Of a stretch of DNA of 64,000 nt, positions 32,701 through 45,046 are shown one piece after another (positions within the stretch are counted from its first letter, which is position 1; each line of letters starts with the position of its first letter). The notes below the pieces were generated by a model, which saw only the letters and a program-made list of their open reading frames with translations, did not search any database and was not told where the DNA came from. Origin of the DNA: Pleodorina starrii (lineage: Eukaryota; Chlorophyta; Chlorophyceae; Chlamydomonadales; Volvocaceae). The position numbers and the translations under genes were made by a program. The DNA is taken from assembly GCA_030267565.1 (NCBI GenBank), contig BRXU01000004.1, forward strand, positions 6,712,001 to 6,776,000. The letters run 5' to 3'.

Positions 32701-35700
32701 CTACCCAGCGGGCCGCCGGCCGCGACCGCGGCCCCGCCCACCACCCTCCTGCGATCGCCGGCCCGACCTCGCGGCCCAGTCCTCGTCCTCCTCCTCGTCG
32801 CTGCTGTCGCTGGCCAGAAGAACCGCCCAGTTGTGCGCTCCCTTGGCCGCCCGCCGCCGCGACTGGCGCGTCCCGCCCTCCTGCCCCCCGTTTCCGTGCC
32901 CGTCCCCGCCGCGCACCCCGTTACTGCCGCGCCGCTGCGCCCGGGCAGACCGGCGGGTCCGTCCGCTCGGACTCGCGTTCTCCTCCTCCTCGTCATCCTC
33001 CTCCCAGTCGTCGTCTTCTTCCTCAACAATCGCCGAGCGGCTTGCGCGTCGACCGCGGCCGCCGCGGCTGCCCTCCGCTGGCCCCGTATGCTGCCCCCGC
33101 CCCTGCACAGGCGCCTGCAATCCTTGCATGTACTGCTGTTGCTGCTGCAGGAGTTGCTGTTGCTGCTGCAGGTGCTGCTGTTGCTGTACGTGCTGTTGCT
33201 GTTGTTGCTGTAGGTGTTGCTGGGCCATAATACCCATCCCCATGCCACCTAGCCCAGCCAGGCCGTCGGACAGGCGCTGTGCCTGGCCCAGGCCGAGCCC
33301 GACGCCGCCATTGCCAGCGAGGTTTAGGTTGAAGCCCGCGACGCCCGCCAGGGACTGCGGAAAGCCCTGGAGCGTCTGGAACGGCAGGCCGCTTAGGTTT
33401 CCGAGACCGGCTATGCTGCCTGCCGCGGACAACGAGGACTGGTTCGGCGCCGTCCCAGACAGCTGCAGCCCGCGCGAGGACGCGGCGGTGAAGAGCGGCG
33501 GCGCCTGTTGCTGCTGTTGCGACTTGGCCTGCTGTTGAGCCAGGCTGGCGGTCAGGCTGCCGGCGCCGCCGGGGTTGCCCGACGCCGCCGCAGCCGCAGC
33601 GGCGGCCGCTGCGTTCGCAAACACCTGCGCCGCCGGCGCACCGGCCGCTAGCTGCTGCAGCGCGTTGGCGCGGGCGTTGCCCATCAAGTTGTTCGCTGCG
33701 CTCTGGTTGCCAGCCGACGCCGCCGAGTACGCGGCGAGCAGGATGGACGTGGCAGCGGCAGAAAGGGCGTTGCTGGAGCCGCCGCCACCACCGGCCCCCA
33801 AGCCAGGCATGCCCGCGAGGAACTGCATCGACATCGCCGGCGATTGCGCAAGCATGGCCGCAGCCGCGTTCCCCAGCAGGGAGTTCCCTGCCCCCGTCGT
33901 CTGCTGTCCCACGGCCAAAACGAGCTGCTGCGCCTGGCCCGTCAGCGCACCTGCTGCAGACGCCGCCACGGTCCCCGTTGCCGCCGGCTGCGTCTCCGCA
34001 GCGCCTCCCGCGGCGGCGGGCGCTGCTGAGCCAGAGTTTGCTGTGCCTCCGCCACCGGCACCGGTGGCTGCAGCCTCGCGAGCAGCGTGGGTAGCGCCGG
34101 CCTGCTGTTGGCCCTCAGTTGCACCCGCAGGCGAAGGCTTCCCACGCGCCGCGGACGGCTCCGGCGGTTCGGTTCCGGGTGGCGCTGCGGCCGATTTCTC
34201 CCCGCCCGATGACGTGGGACGTTCGGCAACCGCCGTGGCACCCCCAACAGGGGGCAAGGCCGCAGCTGGCCCCCTCCCCTCCCCTGACGAGGTGGCTGGC
34301 GCGGCTGGTTCCGCAGGCGCCGGCGTCCCAGCCGCGGCAGACGGCTGCTGCTGACCCGTTTCCGGCCCAGCCGGCGCCTGCGACCTTGCGGATTCTTGCT
34401 GCTGCTGCCGGGTCTGCGGGTGAGGCTGACCCTCTTGCTGCTGCTGAGGCGGAGACGGTTGCGCTTTTGGAGACTCTTGTGACTGATGATCTGGAGCAGG
34501 CGCCGGCTGCTGCTGTTGCCGCTCCGGTGATTGCTGCGCCTGCCCCGGCTGCGTCAATGGCTGCTGCTGCTGTTGTTGTTGTTGGGAGGACTGGTCCTGC
34601 ACATTCGCCTGCAGCTGTTGCACTTGCTGCAATGGCGCTGTCATCTGCAGGTCCAGCACTTGTTGTTGTTGGTGCTGCTGCTGGGGACGCCGCTGCCCGG
34701 CTGTCGGCAGCTCGATTGCAGCAACCGCACCCCTTCCGGGCGCAGCCTGCTGCTGCGCGCCCTGTACTGCGGGCAGCTGTTGGCCAAAGGAGTTTTGCGA
34801 CTGCTGTTGGGGTTGCTGTTGCGGCTGCTGCTGTGGAGGGGCTGGGGCCCTGCCCGCCGCTGAAGCCGCTGGGCTGGCGGCCGGCGGTAGCAGCGTCACA
34901 GTTGCAGTCGACGTCGCCACCGCCGTCGGCTGCCGCTGCAACGCTTGCCCAGGGGCGCTGGGCGGCGAGACCTGCAGCATAGCGGGAGGCGACGAGGTGC
35001 GCTGTGCCACGGCCTGTTGCACCACGACTGGCTGCTGCTGCGGCTGCACCAAGGCCGCCGCTGGTGTGGAACCGGGCGTGGGCGGCAGCACCGACGCCAT
35101 CGACACGCCCACCATCGGCGGTTGGTATGGCTGATACGACTGGTAGTGGCCGTACATGGCGGACGGCGGTCCGAGGTCGACGGACCCGTCCGGCGGCAGC
35201 TCTGGCGGGACCAGCATCAGCCCTTCCTTCAGCTTGAAGCTGTTGCTGTAGCGCGGGGTCTTGTTGCCCACCTTTGCGCGATCCTTTGCCTGGTTGGAGG
35301 ACGCGCCGCCGCCGGCCGCGCTGCCCGAAGGCCCGGCTTGGTTTTGCTGGGCCCCCGAAGCGTTACTGCCGCCCTTATTCCGGCGCCGTTGGCCCTCTGC
35401 TGTTGCGGGCATGGACAGGGCGTGATAGCTGGGTAAGTGAAGCGTGGACGGCTGCACCCAGTCAAATGAGATCAAAAACGGCAACCATCCACCGCGACCT
35501 ATCGCTAGTTGTCTGCCCTACTCTTCCGCGCCTGCCACGTCCGCCCGCATCCTTCGCGGCATCTCGGAGCCAAGGCCGCTTTACCCACAGCTGCCAGACC
35601 GGGAGTCTGCACACACGATTACGCGCGCGCCCACATCCTCCCCGTGATCTCAAGGCCTTGCTCTTAAACGGTGTAACACACATGCCCGGTTCACGCACCT

Positions 35701-38700
35701 GCGACTACCGCCTGGTACCGCCGGTGCTCCTCGTCCTCCATAATCCGGTGCCGCGCCGCATACGCCTCGTCGCTCGTGTCTTCGCTGCTGCTGCTGGATC
35801 CCTCGTCATCGCCGACGCCGCTGTCGCTGTAGCCGCCAAAGCCGCCGGCCGGGCCGCCCAGGCCGCCCGCGAGCAGGGCACCGCCCTCGTCGTCCGACGT
35901 GCCCATCATGCCGCGACCAGCGCCGGGGCCCACCATGCACATCCCCATGCCCATGTCCTCCTCAAATTCCTCGCCGGGCGCGCAGAAGCCTCGTCGGCGC
36001 CGCTTACGCAGCACCGAGGCGATTTCGAGCGGCACCGTGTCCAGCGCGGCGGGACCTAGTGCGTTTCGGGTGCGGAAAACAGACGTCGGCAAGGCCACAA
36101 GGACGCAGGGAGGAGAATAAAAAACGTTAGTGTCGATGCCCGTGGCCCTGCCATAATCGAAACCTTCGCGGGTACATACGATATAATGTTGGTGATGAGG
36201 CGACATTCTCAGCGAAACACTTGTTCCGTAGGCCGGCATTACAGCCGGGCACCCTCCTTCACTGCAGCTACATCCCAACTCCAGCCAAGAGAGCTGACGC
36301 TTCCTAGCATTCACCTCACCACGCCCATCGTTCCGTGCCGGTGACCCACCTATCGTGTGATAGTGCTGCGACCAGGTGGTTGCCGCCACGATGCGCGCTC
36401 GGAACTCGTCCGGGGGCAGTTCGCGCACAGGCGGAATGACAATGGCGCTCGCAGACTGCAAACAAGCGAAAGCGTTTCATAAGCATTGTCAAAACGCAGC
36501 AGACATAAGCTACGAAGCGAACCGACAATGTAAGGAACATCGCTGTACAGAAGAACAATTGGACGGAATGGACAGAACAGGGGCGAAGTCTCCGCACAGC
36601 TGGGGATTCAACTGCAAAATCGGTGGATGTGGGGGGGGTTCATGTACACCGCCACCACGCTGCGGGCCCTTACAAGCCATCGAGAGAAGCAATGCACACA
36701 AGACCCTAGCCCCCCGACCCCACGTACCGCGCTGCGGTCCAGCGATGTGCGCCCATACGACGCCAGCGGCGTGCCAGCGACGTCGCCGGTGAGCAACTCA
36801 ATCTCGCTACGCTTGCGCTTGCCGTCACCGGCCGCGCCGGTGCTCTTGCAGGCGGGCATGGTCATCGAGTCGAAGCGCGTCAGCACCGTCAGGCTGCCCG
36901 GCCGCCGGCCCTGGCCGCTGGACTGCCGCTTGACGGCTCCGAAGCCCGCCGACGCCGCGGACGGCGGCAACTGCCCTGGCCCTGCGCTACCCGGCGCAGC
37001 CAACGACCCCGTTGTCGCGAGCTGGTAGCTCGACGTGCGCGCGACGTAGGGCCCCTGCGTCCGCCCCATTGGCAGCCGGTTGGGGTCAAACTTGAACGAA
37101 TCCTGCAGCCGAGACCGCACAGTCAGCAGCCTCTGCTCCAGGAGCTCCAAGGAGGCAAAAATGGCACCCGGCAGCATCTTATCCGACTCCGCTTCGTCGC
37201 AGGGCTGCAGCTGCTGCGGGGACAGCATCAGCGGTTGCCCCGCTGGTCGCCCCGGGCCCGATTGCTGCTGCGGTTGCCTCGACGCTGCCGGTTGTGACTC
37301 TCCAAGCTGTGACTGCCGCTGCGGGGGCGGCATCGCGCGGCGCAGCTCTTCAGCGCGCCCCGAGGTGCTCGGCACCGGCGCATGGCTCGGCTGCCCATCC
37401 GAGCCGCCGCGGTCCGCCGCCGGGTTTTCCACGCACGTCCCGGCTGCCATGACGTCATCCGGCGCCGCCGGCGCAAGGGCATTAGGCGCAAGCGGGGAGT
37501 TTACCGCCACAGCGCCCTGCGCAGGGGCGGACGCCACCGCGCGCAGCCGAAAGAAAAGCGAGCCGGAGACGCGTCCGCCGGACATGAACTCCCCCACCGC
37601 TGAGCCTAGCCCTTCCCGCTGCGCCGCGCAGGGCGCCGTGGCGAGGCCGGCGGCCGCCGTAAGAACCCCAACGGCGGGCCGCCCTAGCCCTGCCGCAAGA
37701 GCGGCCCCCGCAACGCCCTCTCCCCCCGCTGTCTGACGCTGCTGCAGCCAGCTGATCTGAGCCTGCAGCCGATCCTGCTGGCTCCGGAGCTCCCGCATCC
37801 GCAGCTCCAGCCATCGCGCCCTGAGTTCCACAGGCCGCCGCGCCTGCCGCCACTCTCGGCTGGGGATGGGGTTTGAGCCCGGCAAGGGACTCGCACCGCC
37901 TTCGGCGGCGACGCCGCCACTGACACCCGTCTGCGCGTCACCTTTCCGGCGCCCGGGGCGAGAGTATGGGACGCGTATCGCGGCGGTTCGCAGCTGCGAC
38001 AGCAAGGCGTCAAGCGGTAACGCATGCGATGGGCATACGCCCGGCAAGCTCCGGCTGGCAGCTGCCGCCGCTGTCGCGGCGGCAGCGTCTGTGCCTACGA
38101 CCAGCAGGGGCTGGTCCTCTTCGTCGGAAATGTACCCCACGAGCGCGTCACGGGATCCGGGCGTCAGTAGGACGGATGGGAAGGGCTGCGGGGCCAGGCC
38201 AGGGGGAGGTGCTGACCCCGACATTGGCAGTGACCCCGCGTCCGCGATACCCTCCGGCGACGGCGGTCCTGACATGCTGGGCCGCTGGCAGCCGCCATCC
38301 GGGCCGAGCCCGTCGCCGTTCTGGTCCGCGGCCACAGCAATGCCAGACATACTGCCCGTGGCTGCGGGAGACAGAGCGAAGTCCATCCGACCGTCGACGG
38401 CCATAGCCGACGCGCCGGACGGCAGCGCCTGCCCCGGCGCAGCGACGGCACCCGGCAACTGCTGTGACCCCCCCAGCGGGTGCAGCACTGCCAGCGCCTT
38501 GCGGACCTCCAGCTCGTAGGTGGCGAGAACCTTCGTGCCATTTTTCTGGAGATTTAAAGCTGCCCTGTGCACTAGCGTTTTGTTGGAGTTGAAACGCCGG
38601 GCGTTCTCATGGATTAGGTTGAAGTCATCCCGCAGCTGCCGCCAAGTCTGATATAAGCCCGCGCTTATCTTCTCCCGCATATCAGCAAAGCACATTGGCT

Positions 38701-38878
38701 GCTTAATTATGCTGTAGTAATTTGGCGCCTCCTCCTCCCGCACCGGCCGCTGGAAGAAGCCTTCTTTGTCCAGCACAGCGATGCGATTGAGAAAGGCCAG
38801 CAGATACTCGGTCGGCTGTCGAAACGGGTCTGGCATCGAGCCCGACGCGTCAGCGCCGCCTGTTAGGCGCTGCTGCAT
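32701..38878 (-). CDS. Large bromodomain protein with Gln-rich C-terminal half
   Basis: A nuclear chromatin reader. Four exons fit in phase: 38878-36728, 36455-36350, 36055-35699 and 35399-32701, giving about 1770 residues. The bromodomain lies near residues 20-115: GFFQRPVREEEAPNYYSII carries the ZA loop, PMCFADMREKISAGLY follows, and NARRFN supplies the acetyl-lysine-binding Asn at about 97. The second exon (FRARIVAATTWSQHYHTIG) and the start of the third (LDTVPLEIASVLRKRRRRG) look conserved. The third then becomes acidic/Ser-rich. The last exon encodes about 900 residues rich in Gln, Ala, Ser and Pro with many Q runs, then acidic patches and an Arg/Gly end, RGRGRGRRPAG. The last intron ends CAGCAG, so two acceptors are possible. 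Specific orthology is not clear; SAGA, SWI/SNF or BRD-type roles are all possible. Confidence 0.87.
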
Positions 38879-39730
38879 GGCCACCTACCACGTTGCCCAC
38901 TCCCGACGTCCCGACGAAAGCCGCCCCCACTGCGTTGGCCTGGAAAGAGCACGCAGCGGAAGCGTGCTATCGCTGTTTCCTGCCAGTCTTCTTGTTGCCA
39001 ACCTTCTTGGAGCCACTCCGGAGCTTGTGTCCTGGACGCAAGAGGAATTTCCGCTCACAGGCTGAACAGCGGACTGCATCTCAGGCGCTATCGCGCTGCC
39101 GTAAACGAATATAGAAAGCGCCTATGTAACACTATATACCTGGAAGGTAGGCAACGCCTGTGTGTGAAGTCGCTCCCAAATTGGCGCGGGTTGACAACAA
39201 GGAGCGTCCACGTTAGGTCGCCGCGCCGACCAATCGTTTACGGCCGGGAATGTTAGGCCACACGCTCTCTGTTCCGTCCCGCGGTCCGACTGCCACGCCG
39301 CGAGACCGCCTGGAACACCAGATGGCCGCACACCAGTGTCCTCTGGCCGGGACGAGCGTCAAACTATACAACGGACACCTGATCCTGTAATGCTCCTCGA
39401 CCAGTCAACCCAGAAAAGCTGGAAGGATGGCAAAAGTGAAGCGCATCATCGGCAGATCAGGGCCCCTGAATGGAAAGGCTAGTAACGTCATGTTGAACTG
39501 GGCACATGCGTGCGTTCAGACGTTGACTTACACCATTTTTTAGCGTTGAAAGTTTTCACCAGAATTGACGATGACTTTCTTGACCTCCGACTCGTGCCGT
39601 ATACGACCAGCTGCTAGAAAGCATACTCTCTCTAAAACTTCTTCCTATAAGTGTACCACCTTTCCAGTTTTGCATATACCTCGCATGAGGCCATCCGGGA
39701 CCTCCTGCTGAAGACTGCAAGTCCAAGTAA
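38879..39730. other. Divergent intergenic region
   Basis: This 852-base spacer lies between the start codons of the bromodomain gene and KTI12 and should hold both promoters. No repeats, no supported ORF. Confidence 0.6.
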
Positions 39731-42700
39731 ATGCCCCTCGTCGTTATATGCGGGCAGCCGTGCTCTGGCAAGAGCGGCATTGCAGCCAGGCTACTTGCTT
39801 TATTCCAAGGTGCCGGGCTTCCCGTGGAGCTCGTCGACGAACCTTCTCTTCACCTCGACCGGAACGCCGCATACACAGGTATGTGTGGACACTCCTGTAT
39901 GGCGGCTCTGCTGGACAGAACAGCAGCAGCCCTTATCGCACCGCAACGCCGCAAGCCACGGGGAATAGTAGTAACGGAGGTGAAGGGCCCTTGTGGGACC
40001 TTGCAGTGAGGCCGCCCACCGCCCCTTCGCCAGCAGTGCCCATCACCGCTCCTCCGTACACATGCACAAAGCCTTACCCAGCCGCTTGCTTGTTTACATC
40101 TATACTTGCGAACACGCCCTTCCTCAACATCGCCGCATACGCACTCGCCGGTCCGCCATGCCGTGTCAGGCGTCGTCAACGAGAAAAACACGCGGGCCAA
40201 ATTAAAATCACAGGTGGAGCGCGTGGTTGGACGCAAAAGCGTGACCATCCTTGACTCCATAAACAACATCAAGGTTGGTTGGCCGGAAGCTCCGTTTCCT
40301 GCCGTACACCTGATGCTTCGCCCCAGGATCGGACGGGTTGTGTGCGCGGTTGTGGGGCCGGAGGTGGGGTCCAGGCTTGTCGCCACGGGATTATGCCGAC
40401 CAGAGCTGACGGGCGCAGATGTTTAACCAGAAAAGATGACCGTGGTCGCTCTACTCGCAAGGCTGCCCTGGCGGCGCGTGGTAGCGGACCCCCCAAAGAT
40501 CGCACAGATCCAAGGTGGTGGTCAGGTTAGACCTCCCTGGAGGTCAGGGTTGACCTCCCTGGAGGAACTCCATCTAGAGCTGTTGGAGTAATAAAGATGG
40601 CACCACAGCGGGGCCTGGGGCCTTTAGACGGCCCTATCCCTGCATCCCTGCAACCTGTAAAAATAGGTCGGTCGCCAGCGTTATCGCCTTTACTACCGGT
40701 ATCCACCACAGTTGCTGCTGCCGTCTGCTCCGAGGCCGACGCTGCTGCGCCTGGCGCCGCTGTCGATTGCCCCCCGTCCCACATACCCAACCCCCCAGGG
40801 CTACCGCTATGAGCTGTGGTGCGTAGCAAGGGCGGCCGGGACGCGATACTGCATGGTGAGGGGCGGCTTCGGGTGAATTGCGGGTGGGAGAGAGGCTGCG
40901 GGCCTAGCCTAATACGGGAGTCGCGGGTAGACAGGCCCGGAGTCTCAGCACGGCCAATGGAACTCTGGCAGCCCTCGGAAGCGGTGCGGGGCAGGCGGCG
41001 TGAGCCAACTGCTCAGCGGTCTCTAGGCCTGTTGCTTTCACCAACCAGTTGGAAGTCGTGCGCGAAGGACAATTCGAAGCTCTGTTACCGCTGCCGCACT
41101 CGGCGTCGTGTCTTGACGTGGCACCTAGGACTTTGCATGCAGAGGGTCGCGGGAGGACGGTGAGCCGGGAAGGCGTGGCATGGGTGCATGGCAAGCCGCA
41201 ACCTCAACACCCGTCAAGCCTAGAGCCTCTCCCGCGCCCGCCGTCACTCTCCTCGCCGCACCACTCTCCTCGCCGCACCCGGTCCTCGCCGCACCCGGCC
41301 GCAGACCGACCAGCCCGACCCCACCGCCGCCCAACCTCGCCGCGCCACGCAAGGTACATGTCGACACGGACCTGGCCACGTGCAGCGCCTGGAACGCGGC
41401 GCGGCCCGAGGGGGAGCGGTACCGCCAGGAAATGTGGGTGCTTGGTGACGACGGGGGTGAGGGCGAGGGGGTTGGATCTGCAGCGTGTGAGGCGACGTGT
41501 GCTCGAAAGTGCGGTCGGGTCCGTGTGTGCCGGACCGTCCGGACCCCAGTAGTGAGCGATGACGTGGCTTTCAGCAGCAGGAGCGGCCTGCGTGCATGGG
41601 TGCTTCCGAAGCCTCCGCAGCGCGACGTTCCGCGCGCGCGTTGATCGCGGCCCGTTGGTCTTACGGAGGCACTGTGTACGCTTTCAAGGCAGCCTCTCTC
41701 AATGCTGGCGCGCGGCCGCAAGCGCACCGTCAGACGGCCCTTTCCCTGCCGCTTGCCCGCAGCTTCGATGACTTAGCAGGGCGCTTCGAGCGGCCGGACG
41801 CACGGAATCGCTGGGATGCGCCGCTCTTCACGTTACACCCGGCAGGTGCGCAGGCCGGGCCGGGGAAGGTGCCAGCCGGGGCAGTCATCAAGCGGGGATG
41901 GACTGTGTGTCGGAACTTGCGCGGCGACAGACTGTGTAAAGCCAGACGTGCAGCGCTTACCTCGCTGAATTTTACGCTGGCGATGGCTGTCGCCTGGGTA
42001 CATGGCCAATCAGCCATCACCGCTGCCCCTCCCGCTGTCCCGCAGCCGGCGTCGGCTGTAGCGGCAGCGGCGGCGATGGCAATGAGAGCGAGGCGGACGT
42101 GCTGGCGGCTGTAGTCCGTGCAATGGTGGACGAGCAGGGAAACACGCAGGCGCGGGTAAGGTTCCTAGGTTCTGCACGGCCGGCGCCCACGACCGGCCGG
42201 TGCATTGCATGCTGCCTGCTTCCTTGCTGGACAGCCGTTGCCCTCCAGCCCACGCCCAGCCCTATTTACTCGCCCTGACTCCCATCCTGACCCAAAGCCG
42301 AACCCAGCCCGCACACCCTGGCTCCCTCGGCTTCTCGGTCAACGGTTTGAGATCAATTCGCATTTCCCTCGCTCTCAACCTCCCGTCACCTGTCAACACT
42401 TTGGTCTTTTGGTCCCATCCCTTGGCACTGTTTACACTCCCGCCAGGTCGCTCGTGACCTCACTCCCACCATGGCCACCACCAATCCGGCGCTTCTGGCC
42501 ACCAACACGCTCCACGAAATCGACCAGGCGGCGCAGGTGCGTGCGGAAATAAGAGCCCTTGCTACCGTACCTTGGGGAGGGTCGGCTCTCGGGTCTCGGC
42601 TGCGCAGCCCGGCGGCAGTCATGGTTTCGTGCGACGGCGGGCGCAGAGGGATTGCAATCGGCGATGCGATTACGGGAGGGACGGTCTGGGCGAATAACGC

Positions 42701-43084
42701 GCCCGTCCGCAGTTCCCCCGGGGCGCTCGGCATGCGTGTTTTTGAGGTTACCCAATGTTCCCCGGTCCGTGCACGCGTGCCTGCAAGCAGGAGGTGGTCA
42801 GCGCCATTATGGAGGCGCAGGCCGCAGCGGCCGGCGGCGCCGCTGAGGTGGTGCGCTTCGGCGGCGGGGGCGGGGGCGGGCCCCCCCTGGAGCTGGAGCT
42901 TCGGCGGCCGCTGACGCTCGCGGAGCTGCGGCGCCACAAGCGCGCCTTCCTCAAGCTGGCCACAAAGATCACGTTTGCGAGGCTGCAGGACGCCGCCGCC
43001 GCGCGGCGCATGTTCGTGGACTACCTGCGATCGAACCTGGCTGCGGAGGCGGCTGGCGGAGGCGGAGGCGCGGCGGAGCTCTAG
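39731..43084 (+). CDS. KTI12: KTI12, Elongator-associated ATPase
   Basis: KTI12 is a P-loop ATPase of the PSTK family that binds tRNA and activates the Elongator complex, needed for wobble-uridine modification (mcm5/ncm5); the Arabidopsis homologue is DRL1/ELO4. Eight exons fit in phase: 39731-39878, 40170-40273, 40799-40855, 41354-41433, 41763-41845, 42046-42155, 42447-42536 and 42791-43084, giving 321 residues. The protein opens MPLVVICGQPCSGKS, with Walker A at residues 8-15. It continues VVNEKNTRAKLKSQVER, VTILDSINNIKGYRYELWC, then TCSAWNAARP and YRQEIFDDLAGRFERPD, all family blocks. The C-terminal helix domain has LRRHKRAFLKLATK and FVDYLRSNL. An Ala/Gly-rich loop of about 30 residues precedes it. 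The exon 4 acceptor is AAG rather than CAG. Identification is secure. Confidence 0.95.
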
Positions 43085-43206
43085 GCGGGGAGTTTTTGGG
43101 GGTGGCGCAGGCGGCCGAGGCGCGGGTGCCAGCGCGGCGGCGGGCATGGGGCTGGCAAGATGTTCTCTCTGGGCTTGGAGGCGAAGGCAGAGCTGTCCTG
43201 CACCGC

Positions 43207-43211
43207 TGTAA
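43207..43211 (+). terminator. Candidate TGTAA polyadenylation signal (KTI12)
   Basis: TGTAA lies about 120 bases after the KTI12 stop codon, a typical spacing for a chlamydomonadalean 3' UTR, though short. Confidence 0.45.
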
Positions 43212-43608
43212 GATTCCTAGGCCGGCCGCTGGAGGTGCTTGGCAGCGTGCTCAACCCAACCCGCCTTGTTTTCGCGGCGCGATAGCCCGATGGATACCCA
43301 GCAGGAGGCGGGTTGGCGCAGCACGGCCACACGGGGGTTAGGCACCCGTGAAGCATTGGCACGGACGCGGGGTGCCACATTGGCGCATTTTATCGATCCG
43401 GGCTGTGATGCCGGTGCGGCGGTTCCGTGTGGGTTCCGAGCTTTGAGCTTGAGTGTCTCGTGGCGGTGGTGCTGAGGCGGCGACGGGCGGGGTGAGGAGG
43501 GGACCTGGATTGCGCTGAGCTGGAGGCGGCAGGAGCTCACTGGCAGAACGGCGTGCCGCTGGGGACAGACAGAGTCCTGGTCTGTCTGTGTGTCTACAGG
43601 GATGACGA

Positions 43609-43693
43609 CCTGGCGAGACTGTCAATGTGCGGCATTCTGACGGGCAGGAAGGGGGGCCCTGGCGAGACTATCAATGTGCGGCATTCTGACGGG
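43609..43693. repeat. 36-bp direct duplication
   Basis: CCTGGCGAGACT(G/A)TCAATG and the following bases through TTCTGACGGG occur twice, at 43609-43644 and 43658-43693, with one mismatch and a 13-base spacer. It lies downstream of KTI12, possibly in its 3' UTR. Confidence 0.85.
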
Positions 43694-44361
43694 GTGGAGG
43701 GCGGGGCGGTCCCGGGCGAGTAAGCGGCAGAATTCGACGATGTGCGGTTGGAACCCGTCCTACAAGGCATGCTGCAAAAGCGACCAGCGGTGAATTTGGC
43801 ATTAAAATGGCGCCCATGCATTCGAGTGGATCACGCGCATTCCCCCGCCCTGCGGCCCCGGTCGGCGGTCGCTGATTCGTATAACGCGGCAGTTGGCCTA
43901 CCTCGGCTGATACGCCAGCTCGCCTCTCACCGCTGCGGACCGTTTTGTCAGGACAGGAGCAGCCAACGACACATTTTCCGCAATTTACCTGATTTGAGGG
44001 TGCTTGGGCGAAATGTTGCAAAATTTTTGGTGAGCCAGTGCCCAAGTCGGGCACCGTTGCAACGTCACCCCGAGTACAAACAATGCTACGTGCGCATTCC
44101 CTTAGCCACGAATATGCGCTATGATAAACGAGCAGGTGAATGGCGAATGCCGAACGCCTTGGCATTCGGTTGATGATGATGTTACAAGCTTCAGTGAGCT
44201 CGTACGGTTCAAACGAACCCGAAGGCTCATGAACCGCCTCAGTCAAGCAAAAGGAACAAAAAGTAAGGAAAAATCAACCGTAGCAGAAAGGGCATAAAGA
44301 CAACATAAGACAGATACGTCACAAAAGCACAACATGACCTGAGAAGGAGTCTCCATCGACT

Positions 44362-45009
44362 CTACACGGCGATGCGCTCGCGCCGAAAGCAAAACATGTC
44401 ATAAACAACCTTTGCAAGACCGCGCTGATCGTCTATTTGCATGACGTCGCAAACACTCGCTCCCTCCGGTACACCCAGGTCCCAAAGCTTCTGCCGCGCT
44501 GACACGAGAGCAGAACACTCCAACAGGAAGTGCTTCTCGTCCTCGACGGCACCATTAATGCGACACGCCTTGCACACACGCAACTCCCTGGCTCGATTAC
44601 TCTCGCTATTAACCGCCAGGTCTGATACGCATAACCGGAAACGGAGAAGGGCACGGTGGTGCGCCAGGGGAATGTAACCCTCAAACTGCTTCGGCTGCCC
44701 CATCCAGTGCTTGTGACGGCACATTTTCACGCCTGGCTTCCTGCCATCCGTAACGAAAGAGCACGGGTCGACGGCCAACCTGTCACTGGCCCAATCATCG
44801 TTAATGCGCCCCCTAAGAGTGTCCAACAGCGCCTCAACGTCGAGCTTGCACGTAGAGTACCGTCTAACCCTGGCGTCGATGGTACCCGCCGTCGCATCCT
44901 CCGGCCAGTCATGCCTTAAGATGGTTGGTTTGATGCAATCGTGACACTGGGATGTACGGTAATTAGGCGCCCCTCTCCGAGGCAGGTTCCGGTAGATCGA
45001 TACTCTCGC
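44362..45009 (-). mobile_element. Truncated non-LTR retrotransposon (LINE), 3' end of ORF2
   Basis: A single open frame of about 215 codons with a natural stop at its 3' end shows the C-terminal domain found after the reverse transcriptase of LINE elements. Visible are HRALLRFRLCVSDLAVN, then a zinc-knuckle-like CKACRINGAVEDEKHFLLEC (Cys-x2-Cys, then His and Cys). The endonuclease and polymerase domains are absent: an in-frame stop lies just upstream at 45010-45012 and the sequence after it is the neighbouring gene. This is 5' truncation typical of incomplete reverse transcription. Sequence left of 44362 (about 44170-44361 at least) may be its 3' UTR; I see no clear poly-A tail. The clade (L1-like or RandI/Dualen) cannot be set without the polymerase domain. 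Confidence 0.8.
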
Positions 45010-45046
45010 TCAGACACATTTTGGCTGTAAAAGAACACCTGTAAGA

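Larger units (their letters stand above)
43085..44361. other. Intergenic region downstream of KTI12
   Basis: This stretch contains the KTI12 3' UTR with a TGTAA at 43207-43211, a 36-base direct duplication at 43609-43693, and the probable 3' flank of the LINE remnant at the right end. No gene seen. Confidence 0.55.
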
